From: an uncultured Eubacteriales bacterium
GTDB lineage: Bacteria; Bacillota; Clostridia; Lachnospirales; Anaerotignaceae
DNA: 50,598 nucleotides
Assembly (NCBI GenBank): GCA_949743655.1
Contig: CATJUP010000071.1
Location: 1-50,598, forward strand
Reading direction: 5' to 3'
Part shown: positions 1 to 9,223 of the stretch, piece by piece
Position numbering within the stretch: position 1 is the stretch's first letter
Layout: each line of letters starts with the position of its first letter
Program-made: the position numbers and the translations under genes
Notes under the pieces: model-generated
Told to the model about the DNA's origin: nothing
Seen by the model: only the letters and a program-made list of their open reading frames with translations
The model's database searches: none

Positions 1-290
1 TGAAATAGTTCAGCCAATAACTTTTGCACACAATAGTTAAGAGTTAAAGTTCTTTCGCTTTCTTTCTTTCAAGAAATATATTTGTATGTGTCGCGTAAAT
101 ATGAATTGAAATAGTTCAGCCAATAACTTTTGCACACAATAGTTAAGAGTTAAAGTTCTTTCGCTTCCTTTCTTTCAAGAAATATATTTGTATGTGTCGC
201 GTGAACATGAATTGAAACAGTTCAGCCAATAACTCTTGCACATAATAGTTAAGAGTTAAAGTTCTTTCGCTTCCTTTCTTTCAAGAAAGG
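1..290. repeat. ~106-bp tandem direct repeat, about 2.7 copies (1-106, 107-212, 213-~290), left edge possibly truncated by window
   Basis: Units begin tgaaatagttcagccaataacttttgcacacaatagttaagagttaaagttctttcgct and recur at 107 and 213 with few substitutions; last copy ends in the inverted repeat cttcctttctttcaagaaaggaag. Confidence 0.9.
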
Positions 291-299
291 AAGAAACTT

Positions 300-1685
300 T
301 TACTTCCAAGCATACTTCCATTTTCCGCTTTTAATTCTAAGTATACATATAAGTCCTCTAAAAACAGTATCGACACTTATACCAAGCCATATACCAACAA
401 CACCTAAATTAAATTTATAAGCCAGTAAATAGCATGATGCCAGTCTTATAACCCACATTCCCACAAATCCGGCTATAAGCGGTATTTTTACATCACCCGC
501 CCCACGGCATATTCCGCTTATAACTATGTAAAGACTAAAAAATACTTCCGAAGCCGCGGCTATTTTAAGTGTAATAGCGCCTTGCTGTATAACAAGAGGG
601 TCGTTTGTGAAAATACTTATAAAAAATTTTGAGAATATAAATACTGGCACACACATAATGGCTATAGCTATTATATTTATAACACATACAATAAAAGCAA
701 ATTTATCGGCTAATTTTTCATTTTTAGCGCCTAATGACTGACCTACAAGCGCCGTTGCTGAGTCTGCCAAACCGTAAGACGGCAAATAAAATATACCCTC
801 TGTTTGGTCTGTAAGGTAATGCGCTGCCAAAGCTATAGTACCAAGACCCGAAATCATTCCCGTAAGTACAATATGCCCAAAACTCAAAGAACATCTTTCA
901 ATACATACAGGCACTCCTATTTTAATTACATCAACAATAGTTTCCTTTTTTGGTCTGTAATCGCCCCTAATTTTTATTTTAACTGGTGTGTCATTTTTGT
1001 AAAGCATAACAACAAGAAACAACGCCAATGTTATATGCGAAACCGCCGTTGACACAGCAGCACCTTTAATACCCATTCCAGCACCATATATATTAAAAGA
1101 AACACCAAAAATATTAATATAACGTGATGGATAGATTAATATAAAATTTCCCGCAATATTCAAAACATTAGCCGCTATATTTGCAAAAAGCGGAAGTTTT
1201 GTATTTCCGGCAGCACGCATAACACCAGAGACAACAGTTGATATTGTGACAGTGCCAAGACTTAAACCAACTATTTTAAAATATAAAGCCGCTAAATCCA
1301 CAACATCTTTTTCAGCCCTAAGCCATACAGGAAGTTTTTCGGCTATGCTAAACGCCAATAACGATATTAAAATACCCAAACAAACCGAAAGTGTTATAGA
1401 CTGTCTTACTGTTTTGCGTACAATATTAAATTTTCCTTCTCCTATAAATTTAGCCACTATAAACATAAACGCCGCGCAAAGAGCCATATTAAAACCATTT
1501 ATAAACCATATTGTAGACGCCGTTACAGCTATAGCCGCTGTTGCATTAGCCCCTATAGAACCCACCATGCCTATATCCGCAAGAGACACCATACATATCA
1601 AAAACTGTTCTGCTATAGCTGGCCATGAAAGTTTAAAAACTGTGTGTGTTGGATTTTTTCCATAATTAAGTATATTGTTTTCCAT
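300..1685 (-). CDS. MATE family efflux transporter
   Basis: Multi-TM protein with MATE-like N-terminus (FKLSWPAIAEQFLICMVSLADIGMVGSIG). Track ORF starts at 1694, but that ATG lies within the putative RBS (aggggaatgg); ATG at 1685 (MENNILNYGKN) seems more likely. Confidence 0.85.
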   Translation of the reverse strand: MENNILNYGKNPTHTVFKLSWPAIAEQFLICMVSLADIGMVGSIGANATAAIAVTASTIWFINGFNMALCAAFMFIVAKFIGEGKFNIVRKTVRQSITLSVCLGILISLLAFSIAEKLPVWLRAEKDVVDLAALYFKIVGLSLGTVTISTVVSGVMRAAGNTKLPLFANIAANVLNIAGNFILIYPSRYINIFGVSFNIYGAGMGIKGAAVSTAVSHITLALFLVVMLYKNDTPVKIKIRGDYRPKKETIVDVIKIGVPVCIERCSLSFGHIVLTGMISGLGTIALAAHYLTDQTEGIFYLPSYGLADSATALVGQSLGAKNEKLADKFAFIVCVINIIAIAIMCVPVFIFSKFFISIFTNDPLVIQQGAITLKIAAASEVFFSLYIVISGICRGAGDVKIPLIAGFVGMWVIRLASCYLLAYKFNLGVVGIWLGISVDTVFRGLICILRIKSGKWKYAWK

Positions 1686-1876
1686 AATAACCATTCCCCT
1701 ATATATTTAGAGACTTTATACCTAAAAATCCCTCAAAATCTCGTTTAATTAAAATTCACTAATTATATTAATTACAATATATCATCAAAGAAATAATAAT
1801 ACAAATAAAAAATACGTAATTAGACAAGCGTTTTAAAAATATAATTTTTTAGATAAGCTATTTTTAAGGGGGTTAC

Positions 1877-2458
1877 ATGCTTAACATAATATGGAGTTTT
1901 GTTATAGGTTTTGGAATTATAATGTGTTTTTTAACTGGAAATACTGAAACAGCAATAAATTCAATAACATCTGGCGCTGCTGATGCTATTGAGCTTTGTG
2001 TGTTTATGGCTGGTACAATGTCGTTTTGGAGCGGAATAATGAACATAGCTGAAAAAAGCGGTCTTGTTGAGAAAATATCTCAAAGTATACGTCCTGTCAT
2101 ATCATTTTTGTTTCCGGATATTCCTCCCCACAGTATGGCTTTTAAATACATATGTATAAATATGACGGCAAATTTTATGGGTTTGGGCTGGGCAGCTACA
2201 CCCGCGGGATTAGCTGCCATGAGTGAGATGAAAAAAATAAACCGTGTTACAAATACCGCAAGCCGCTCTATGTGTATGTTTATTATAGTAAATGTATCAT
2301 CTATACAGCTTTTACCTGTAAATATTATAATACTGCGTCAAAAATATATGAGCGCCTCACCTTTTGACATAGTTATACCTGCGTTAATAGCTACATCAGT
2401 ATCAACTATAACCGCCATTTTAGCGGCTAAAATATGTGAGAGGAGATATTTTAAATGA
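1877..2458 (+). CDS. spmA: Spore maturation protein A (nucleoside-recognition domain membrane protein)
   Basis: 193 aa, SpmA-like sequence (SGAADAIELCVFMAGTMSFWSGIMNIAEKSGL; WAATPAGLAAMSEM), overlapping a downstream SpmB-like gene. Confidence 0.85.
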   Translation: MLNIIWSFVIGFGIIMCFLTGNTETAINSITSGAADAIELCVFMAGTMSFWSGIMNIAEKSGLVEKISQSIRPVISFLFPDIPPHSMAFKYICINMTANFMGLGWAATPAGLAAMSEMKKINRVTNTASRSMCMFIIVNVSSIQLLPVNIIILRQKYMSASPFDIVIPALIATSVSTITAILAAKICERRYFK

Positions 2459-2982
2459 GCATTATAAACACTATTTCAGCCGGTCTTATGCCTGCTGTTA
2501 TACTTTTTGTTGTTTTTTATGGTGTTATAAAACGCGTACCAATGCTTGATATATTCGCTGAGGGAGCTAAAAACGGACTTATTACTGTTTTTGATATACT
2601 TCCTGTACTTATAGCGCTTATGTGTTTTTCTTCAATATTTGTAAAATCAAATATGTCGGCGGTTTTCCAAAAAATAATAAGCCCTATTACTGATATTATA
2701 AAATTTCCTTCCGAGCTTGTTCCAATAATGATAATGAAAATGTTCTCATCTTCGGCGGCTACTGGGCTTTTAACCGAAATATATTCAATGTTTGGTCCAG
2801 ACTCTTACATAGGCAGAACGGCATCTATAATGCTTTCTTGCACAGAAACAATTTTTTATACAATGAGTATGTATTTTACATCTGTAAACATAAAAAACAC
2901 ATTATACACATTAGGCTGCTGTTTGTTCTCAACATTATGCGGCGTAGCGGCAAGCGCAATTTTGGCTTATATTATGTGGTAA
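2455..2982 (+). CDS. spmB: Spore maturation protein B
   Basis: 175 aa, PFGxxD-type SpmB features (GAKNGLITVFDILPVLIALMCFSSIF; SAATGLLTEIYSMFGPDSYIGRTASIMLSCTETIFYT); 4-nt overlap with spmA. Confidence 0.85.
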   Translation: MSIINTISAGLMPAVILFVVFYGVIKRVPMLDIFAEGAKNGLITVFDILPVLIALMCFSSIFVKSNMSAVFQKIISPITDIIKFPSELVPIMIMKMFSSSAATGLLTEIYSMFGPDSYIGRTASIMLSCTETIFYTMSMYFTSVNIKNTLYTLGCCLFSTLCGVAASAILAYIMW

Positions 2983-3052
2983 AATCGTACTTGTTTTTTA
3001 TAAAAATATATAATATACTAACTTGTAAATTATTTTTTAAGGTTGTGATTTT

Positions 3053-3550
3053 ATGAACGGAAGAGACAAAAGCGAAACAGAAGGAATTACATTATTAGGC
3101 AATAAAAACAACATATACAAAACTGATTACGCCCCTGAAGTGCTTGAGACATTTGTAAACAAACATCAAGAAAACGACTATTTTGTTAAATTTAACTGTC
3201 CTGAGTTTACAAGTCTGTGCCCTATAACAGGTCAGCCGGATTTTGCAAGTATATATATATCTTATGTGCCAAATATAAAAATGGTTGAGAGTAAATCACT
3301 AAAATTATATCTTTTTAGTTTTAGAAACCATGGCGACTTTCACGAAGACTGCGTTAATATTATAATGAAAGACCTAATAAAAGTTATGGAGCCAAAATAT
3401 ATTGAGGTTTGGGGAAAATTTACTCCACGAGGCGGAATATCAATAGACCCTTACCGTAATTACGGCATTAAGGGCACAAAGTGGGAACAGCTTGCTTGGG
3501 ACAGGCTGTCTCATCACGACATGTATCCTGAAAAGATTGATAATAGGTAA
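3053..3550 (+). CDS. queF: NADPH-dependent 7-cyano-7-deazaguanine reductase (preQ1 synthase)
   Basis: 165 aa with QueF hallmarks: [59 protein letters not shown]. Confidence 0.93.
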   Translation: MNGRDKSETEGITLLGNKNNIYKTDYAPEVLETFVNKHQENDYFVKFNCPEFTSLCPITGQPDFASIYISYVPNIKMVESKSLKLYLFSFRNHGDFHEDCVNIIMKDLIKVMEPKYIEVWGKFTPRGGISIDPYRNYGIKGTKWEQLAWDRLSHHDMYPEKIDNR

Positions 3551-3634
3551 CAAACACTAACTTTAACTGAATTAAAAACTGTATTATTTACAAAAATAAA
3601 ATAAAAATTTGGCTATGTTAAGGAGGATTAAAAA

Positions 3635-4732
3635 ATGAAAAATAAAATATTATTTTTGATTTTAGCTGCTTTTACGGCTGTTTCTTTAGCCGGCTGCGGT
3701 TCTTCATCTAAAAGCGAAAACACAAATAACAACGATTTAGTAGTATCTGGTGACGGTTTTGAGGTGTCAATTACTGACAGTGAAGACGATGCAATAAACA
3801 ATGGTGAAATTAATATAACCGTACAAAATAATGAACCTGTAAACGTGGCTCTTATTAAAGGACCTACAGCCATAGGCGCTGTATCGCTTATGAAAGACAG
3901 TGACGATGGCAAAACAGAGGGTAATTATAAATTTATACTTGAAACAGCTCCCGATAATGTTATAAGCAAAATTATATCTGGTGAAGTTGACATCGCGGCT
4001 GTTCCTTCAAACTCGGCAGCAGCTATTTATAATAAAACTAATGGTGGTGTTTCTGTTGCCGCTATAAACACTTTTGGAAATTTATATATTTTAGAAAACG
4101 GCAACACAATAAACTCTATTGAGGATTTAAGCCAAAAAACAATAACTTCAACAGGTCAGGGCGCTGTTCCAGAATATGTTTTAAATTATGTGCTAAATGA
4201 GAGCAAAACTCAAAACGTGTCAATAAATTTTATGCAGACACATCCAGAGTTAGCAACAGCTTTGGCATCTGGAGAGGTAGACATAGCTCTTTTGCCCGAA
4301 CCTTTTGTTGATGTCGCAATGGCTAAAAACCCAAATTTACGTGTAGCAATAGATATAGCACAATTTTACGATAATTATTCGGGCATTGATAAAGGGGACA
4401 AGCCTAACACTCTCCCTATGGGCTGTATAATTGTTAAAAACGATTTTGCTCAAAATAACAAAGAAAAACTTGATTTATTTATTAAAGAGTATAAAAAATC
4501 AATAGATTTTGTAAACAACAATACCGAGCAAAGCGCTCAGTACACATCCGAATATGGAATTATAGAAAACAAAGAAATTGCCCAAAAAGCCATACCAAAA
4601 TGCAGTATATATTATGTAGACGGCGATGATATGAAAACCACACTTGAGAGCTTTTTTAAAATAATGTATGCTGCCAACCCAAAATCAATAGGCGGAAAAA
4701 TGCCTGAAAATGATTTTTATTATAACTCTTGA
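3635..4732 (+). CDS. ABC transporter substrate-binding lipoprotein (NMT1/SsuA-like fold)
   Basis: Lipobox SLAGCGSS, periplasmic-binding-like sequence (SGEVDIAAVPSNSAAAIYN; GEVDIALLPEPFVDVAM); followed by permease and ATPase; RBS aaggaggatt. Confidence 0.8.
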   Translation: MKNKILFLILAAFTAVSLAGCGSSSKSENTNNNDLVVSGDGFEVSITDSEDDAINNGEINITVQNNEPVNVALIKGPTAIGAVSLMKDSDDGKTEGNYKFILETAPDNVISKIISGEVDIAAVPSNSAAAIYNKTNGGVSVAAINTFGNLYILENGNTINSIEDLSQKTITSTGQGAVPEYVLNYVLNESKTQNVSINFMQTHPELATALASGEVDIALLPEPFVDVAMAKNPNLRVAIDIAQFYDNYSGIDKGDKPNTLPMGCIIVKNDFAQNNKEKLDLFIKEYKKSIDFVNNNTEQSAQYTSEYGIIENKEIAQKAIPKCSIYYVDGDDMKTTLESFFKIMYAANPKSIGGKMPENDFYYNS

Positions 4733-4768
4733 GTGATTTTGTGTATATTTTAAAATTTTCTAAAAAAG

Positions 4769-4811
4769 TTTGCCGTTAGAGAATTGATACTTCTCTAAAT
4801 GGCAAATTTTT
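4769..4811 (+). terminator. Intercistronic hairpin between binding-protein gene and permease gene
   Basis: gtttgccgttagagaa-ttgatac-ttctctaaatggcaaatttttt: ~15-bp imperfect stem followed by T-run. Confidence 0.55.
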
Positions 4812-4825
4812 AGGATGTGATTTTT

Positions 4826-5551
4826 TTGAAAAAGGGAAATATAATATCTATAATTGTATGGCTTATTATATATCAGCTAATAAGTTTAGCCATAAATAAA
4901 AACTTGCTTGTGCCCTCATTATACAGTATAGTTATGGCTTTTTTTTCACTTTGCTCAAAAAAAGTTTTTTGGGTTACGGTTTTGTTTTCGGTTTTAAGAA
5001 TACTTTTTGGTTTTTTATCAGCAGTTATTTTTGGCGTAATTATAGCTGGCATCTCGTATTTTTTTAAACATATAAACACATTTTTATATCCCGCTTTAAG
5101 TGTTATAAAAGCCACTCCTGTGGCTTCTTTTATAATATTAGCTATTTTATGGATAAAGACTGGCTATGTACCAGCTTTTATATCCTTTTTAACAGTACTT
5201 CCCATAATATGGTCAAATGTGTTTCAAGGTCTTAACCAAACTGACAAAAAACTTATAGAAATGGCTGATGTTTTTGAATTTGGCTTTTTAAAAAAAATAA
5301 AAATGATATATATACCTCAAATAACGCCGTATTTTAAAACCGCCTGTATAACTGGTTTAGGTTTTGCGTGGAAAAGCGGAGTTGCGGCTGAAGTTATAAG
5401 TGTTCCAAACTTATCTGTGGGACGTAGACTTTATGAGGCAAAAATATATATAGAGACTTCCGAGCTTTTTGCCTGGACATTTGTTGTTATAATTTTAAGC
5501 ATATTGTTTGAGAAAATTTTAATATTTTTGTTTAAATTAAAAAATAGGTGA
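4826..5551 (+). CDS. ABC transporter permease (SsuC/TauC-like)
   Basis: Binding-protein-dependent permease signature region (SVIKATPVASFIILAILWIKTGYVPAFISFLTVLPIIWSNV...GLGFAWKSGVAAEVI). Track start 4817 is GTG inside taggatgtga; TTG at 4826 is an alternative start. Confidence 0.8.
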   Translation: MKKGNIISIIVWLIIYQLISLAINKNLLVPSLYSIVMAFFSLCSKKVFWVTVLFSVLRILFGFLSAVIFGVIIAGISYFFKHINTFLYPALSVIKATPVASFIILAILWIKTGYVPAFISFLTVLPIIWSNVFQGLNQTDKKLIEMADVFEFGFLKKIKMIYIPQITPYFKTACITGLGFAWKSGVAAEVISVPNLSVGRRLYEAKIYIETSELFAWTFVVIILSILFEKILIFLFKLKNR

Positions 5552-6183
5552 TAAAATTGATTTGTTTCAAAAATGTATCAAAAAGTTATGATAAAGAGGT
5601 ATTTAAAAATTTTAACGCTTGTTTTAAAAACAATGTAACAACGGCTATATTAGGTCCTTCTGGCTGCGGAAAAACAACTCTTATAAACATGCTCCTTGGC
5701 ATTGTAAAACCTGATAGCGGTGATATAACTGGCATACAAAACAAAAAACTTTCAGCAGTTTTTCAGGAGAACAGACTTTTGGAAACATTTAGCTTAAAAC
5801 AAAACATAATGGTTTCAAACTGTTCAAAAAATGAGGCTGAAAATGTTTTAAATGAACTTAAAATTATTGATTATTCAAATTTATACCCTAACGAGCTAAG
5901 CGGCGGAACAAAAAGGCGCGCGGCTATAGCCAGATGTATATTAAAAAAAGCCGATATATACATTTTTGATGAGCCTTTTAAAGGCATTGATACTGCTCTT
6001 AAAAAACATATAATTAAATATATTAAAAAATATATACATCAAAAAACATGTATTGTTGTCACCCATGATATTGATGAGGCTATAGAAATGGCTGAAAGTG
6101 TTAAAACACTTAACTCAAGCGGATTAATTGATATTGACAAAAACGATACTGATTTTATATACAGTTTTAAAAATTTAAAATAA
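5548..6183 (+). CDS. ABC transporter ATP-binding protein
   Basis: Walker A GPSGCGKTT, signature LSGGTKRRAAIARCI, Walker B ADIYIFDEPFKG; overlaps permease stop by 4 nt. Confidence 0.92.
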   Translation: MIKLICFKNVSKSYDKEVFKNFNACFKNNVTTAILGPSGCGKTTLINMLLGIVKPDSGDITGIQNKKLSAVFQENRLLETFSLKQNIMVSNCSKNEAENVLNELKIIDYSNLYPNELSGGTKRRAAIARCILKKADIYIFDEPFKGIDTALKKHIIKYIKKYIHQKTCIVVTHDIDEAIEMAESVKTLNSSGLIDIDKNDTDFIYSFKNLK

Positions 6184-6198
6184 ACAATACAAAACCTA

Positions 6199-6227
6199 TT
6201 GACATTATAGGAAATATGTTTTATATT
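6199..6227 (+). promoter_or_regulatory. Sigma70/SigA-type promoter upstream of metY
   Basis: TTGACA (6199-6204) - 17 bp - TATATT (6222-6227). Confidence 0.7.
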
Positions 6228-6349
6228 ATACCTATTAAACAGATATGAACTCGAATATTAAAGTGATTGTAATATATGGCTATTATATATTTAATCTGTT
6301 TTTTACAGCTACTTTTGATAATACGTTTTTTGAGAGGAGATAATAAATT

Positions 6350-7639
6350 ATGTCAAACAAAAATTACAAATTTGAGACAATACAAATACACGCTGGTCAA
6401 GAAAATCCAGACCCTACAACAGATGCAAGGGCTGTGCCCATATATGCCACAACATCATATGTTTTTAAAAACAGCGCACAGGCGGCAGGACGTTTTAATC
6501 TTACCGAAACCGGAAACATATACACAAGATTAATGAACCCCACAAGCGATGTTTTTGAACAGCGAATATCCGCTCTTGAGCATGGTGTTGGTGCCCTTGC
6601 TGTAGCCACTGGCTCAGCGGCAATTACTTATGCTGTGCAAAATATAGCTTTAGCCGGTGACCATATTGTGTCATCAGCTAATATTTATGGCGGAACATAC
6701 AATCTTTTTGCCAACACATTAAAAGAACAGGGATTAAGCGTAAATTTTGTTGACCCTTCAGAACCCGAGAATTTTGAAAAAGCAATTAAACACAACACAA
6801 AACTTTTATATGCCGAAACACTCGGAAACCCAAATTCTGATGTTATAGATATTAAAGCCATAGCCGACATAGCGCACAAACATGGAATACCACTTATAAT
6901 AGACAATACATTCGCCACACCATATCTTTTGCGCCCTATTGAGTATGGAGCTGATATAGTTGTTCATTCAGCAACAAAATTTATAGGCGGTCATGGTACG
7001 GCAATGGGCGGCGTAATAGTAGATTCTGGAAAATTCGACTGGACTCAAAACGACAAATTCTTAGGTCTTTCAAAACCTAACCCGTCATATCATGGCGTAG
7101 TATTTACAGACGTGGCTAAAGAGGCGGCTTATATAACAAAAGTACGTACAACACTTCTTAGAGACCAAGGCGCCACAATATCACCTTTTAACTCATTCCT
7201 TCTTTTACAGGGGCTTGAAACACTTTCTCTTAGGGTTGAAAGGCACGTGTATAACGCCCTTAAAGTTGTAGATTTTCTTAAAAACCATAACCAGGTTGAG
7301 AAAGTAAACCACCCTTCTTTAGCCATAGGAAAAGAAAAAGAACTTTATAATAAATACTTTAAAAACGGCGCCGGTTCAATATTCACTTTTGATATAAAAG
7401 GCGGCTCAAAGACAGCCAAAAAGTTTACCGAAAGTCTTAAACTGTTTTCGTTGTTAGCCAATGTAGCCGATGTTAAATCGCTTGTAATTCATCCCGCGTC
7501 AACAACACACTCACAGTTATCAGAAAAAGAGCTCTTATCTGTTGGTATTAAACCTAACACTGTAAGACTGTCAATAGGCATTGAGCATATAGACGATATA
7601 ATATCCGACATTGAAAATGGCTTTAATGCAGTAAAATAA
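6350..7639 (+). CDS. metY: O-acetylhomoserine aminocarboxypropyltransferase / sulfhydrylase (PLP-dependent)
   Basis: 429 aa, Cys/Met-metabolism PLP family: FETIQIHAGQENPDPTTDARAVPIYATTSYVF, PLP lysine context VVHSATKFIGGHGTAMGG, VIHPASTTHSQLSEKE. Confidence 0.9.
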   Translation: MSNKNYKFETIQIHAGQENPDPTTDARAVPIYATTSYVFKNSAQAAGRFNLTETGNIYTRLMNPTSDVFEQRISALEHGVGALAVATGSAAITYAVQNIALAGDHIVSSANIYGGTYNLFANTLKEQGLSVNFVDPSEPENFEKAIKHNTKLLYAETLGNPNSDVIDIKAIADIAHKHGIPLIIDNTFATPYLLRPIEYGADIVVHSATKFIGGHGTAMGGVIVDSGKFDWTQNDKFLGLSKPNPSYHGVVFTDVAKEAAYITKVRTTLLRDQGATISPFNSFLLLQGLETLSLRVERHVYNALKVVDFLKNHNQVEKVNHPSLAIGKEKELYNKYFKNGAGSIFTFDIKGGSKTAKKFTESLKLFSLLANVADVKSLVIHPASTTHSQLSEKELLSVGIKPNTVRLSIGIEHIDDIISDIENGFNAVK

Positions 7640-7665
7640 AAACCATATATACTCATATTTATAGT

Positions 7666-7694
7666 TTGACAACGCTTTTTAAGCGTGTTATTAT
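7666..7694 (+). promoter_or_regulatory. SigA-type promoter of second MATE gene with a palindrome in the spacer
   Basis: TTGACA (7666-7671) - 17 bp - TATTAT (7689-7694); spacer contains ACGCTT-TTT-AAGCGT (7672-7686). Confidence 0.7.
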
Positions 7695-7714
7695 CAACAA
7701 TATATTAATATAAT

Positions 7715-7742
7715 AACAGTTGTGGCATATACCGCAACTGTT
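7715..7742 (+). promoter_or_regulatory. Leader hairpin of second MATE gene (terminator/attenuator-like)
   Basis: aacagttgtgg-catata-ccgcaactgtt: 11-bp stem (one G-U) followed by tttaat, between the predicted promoter and the gggggat RBS. Confidence 0.5.
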
Positions 7743-7764
7743 TTAATATTGGGGGATAAAAATT

Positions 7765-9114
7765 TTGGCTGTTGATAATGACTATTTAACTCAAAAAAAG
7801 CCGCTTAACGCTTTAATTATATTTGCTTTGCCAATTATAATAGGCAATTTATTTCAGCATACATACACAATGGCAGACTCGGCTATAGTAGGGCGTTATG
7901 TAAGCGAGCAGGCGTTAGCCGCCGTTGGAGCATCTTATGCTTTAACAAATATTTTTATATGTATAGCTATAGGCGGCGGCATAGGTTCTTCGGTTATTGT
8001 AAGCCAATATTTTGGCGCTAAAAATTATGAAAAAACAAAGTCAGCCGCTTATACATCACTAATTGTATTTTTAATTATAAGCGTGTTTTTGGGCGTTTTT
8101 GGTCTGCTTTTAAGTGAAAAAATAATGATATTATTAAATACCCCAAAAGACGTGATTGACATGTCTGTTGAGTATTTAAACATTTATTTTATGGGACTGC
8201 CCTTTTTGTTTATGTATAATGTACTTTCATCTATGTTTAACGCCCTTGGAAAGTCAAAAATACCTCTGTATTTTTTGATTTTTTCATCCGTTTTTAATGT
8301 CGCTTTAGATTGGATACTTGTAACACAATTTTTTATGGGCGTATCAGGCGTGGCATGGGCAACACTTATAGCTCAAAGTATATCATCTGTTTTATCGTTT
8401 TTGGTATTAATTTTTGAATTTAAAAAATTTGAGGGAAAAAGCGCATTTGTTATAAATGAGATATATCCCATGGCAAAAATAGCATTGCCTTCTATATTAC
8501 AGCAGTCAACAGTATCAATAGGCATGATGCTTGTTCAATCTGTTGTAAATAGTTTTGGCTCTGAGGCTTTAGCAGGTTTTTCTGCCGCAATGAGAGTGGA
8601 GTCGATTTGTATTGTTCCAATGACAGGTATAGGTAATGCCGTATCATCTTACACGGCACAAAATATAGGCGCTAACAGTGAAAAGCGCGTTGTTGAAGGT
8701 TATCATGCCGCAAACAAACTTGTTTTTGTATGCGCCGCTACTATATTTGTTATATTAAAACTTTTTAACAAATCTATTATATCGCTCTTTTTAGGCACAA
8801 ATGGTACATTAATGGCTATAAACACAGGTCAAAGTTTATTGTCTTTTATGGCATGGTTTTTTTGTTTAATTGGTTTAAAAATGGCTGTTGACGGATTACT
8901 TCGCGGTTCAGGCGACATGAAAGTTTTTACAATAGCTAATTTAGTAAATTTATTTATACGAGTTTTTACAGCTATGACTTTTGCTCCGCGTATTGGAATT
9001 TTTATGGTTTGGTACGCTGTACCTATAGGCTGGCTTTCCAATTTTATTATATCTTTTGCCGAATACCGCACTGGAAAGTGGAAAGAAATATATAAAAATC
9101 GTATTAAAAAATAA
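7765..9114 (+). CDS. MATE family efflux transporter (TTG start)
   Basis: 449 aa, MATE sequence PLNALIIFALPIIIGNLFQHTYTMADSAIVGRYVSEQALAAVGAS; RBS gggggat. Confidence 0.9.
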   Translation: MAVDNDYLTQKKPLNALIIFALPIIIGNLFQHTYTMADSAIVGRYVSEQALAAVGASYALTNIFICIAIGGGIGSSVIVSQYFGAKNYEKTKSAAYTSLIVFLIISVFLGVFGLLLSEKIMILLNTPKDVIDMSVEYLNIYFMGLPFLFMYNVLSSMFNALGKSKIPLYFLIFSSVFNVALDWILVTQFFMGVSGVAWATLIAQSISSVLSFLVLIFEFKKFEGKSAFVINEIYPMAKIALPSILQQSTVSIGMMLVQSVVNSFGSEALAGFSAAMRVESICIVPMTGIGNAVSSYTAQNIGANSEKRVVEGYHAANKLVFVCAATIFVILKLFNKSIISLFLGTNGTLMAINTGQSLLSFMAWFFCLIGLKMAVDGLLRGSGDMKVFTIANLVNLFIRVFTAMTFAPRIGIFMVWYAVPIGWLSNFIISFAEYRTGKWKEIYKNRIKK

Positions 9115-9170
9115 AATATAACATCACCTTTTATATCTCTTTAAATAAAACTAATTAAATAAATTTAACA

Positions 9171-9204
9171 TTATGGGCACTGTAACTAATTACAGCGCCC
9201 ATAA
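9171..9204. terminator. Bidirectional terminator hairpin between convergent MATE and purH
   Basis: ttatgggcactgtaa-c-taattacagcgcccataa: long inverted repeat with one mismatch between convergent genes, T-rich on the + side. Confidence 0.6.
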
Positions 9205-9223
9205 TAACAAAACTATTATATTT

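Noticed and set aside
1246-1665. 139-aa + strand ORF antisense to the MATE gene
   Set aside because: Fully embedded antisense ORF with no RBS support or recognisable domain.
2983-3052. Possible preQ1 riboswitch upstream of queF
   Set aside because: The spmB-queF gap is AT-rich and lacks a preQ1-I/II-like stem and conserved A-rich tail that I could recognise.
6228-6349. Possible SAM riboswitch or T-box in the metY leader
   Set aside because: No recognisable SAM-I core or T-box sequence (TGGNACCGCG) in the leader.
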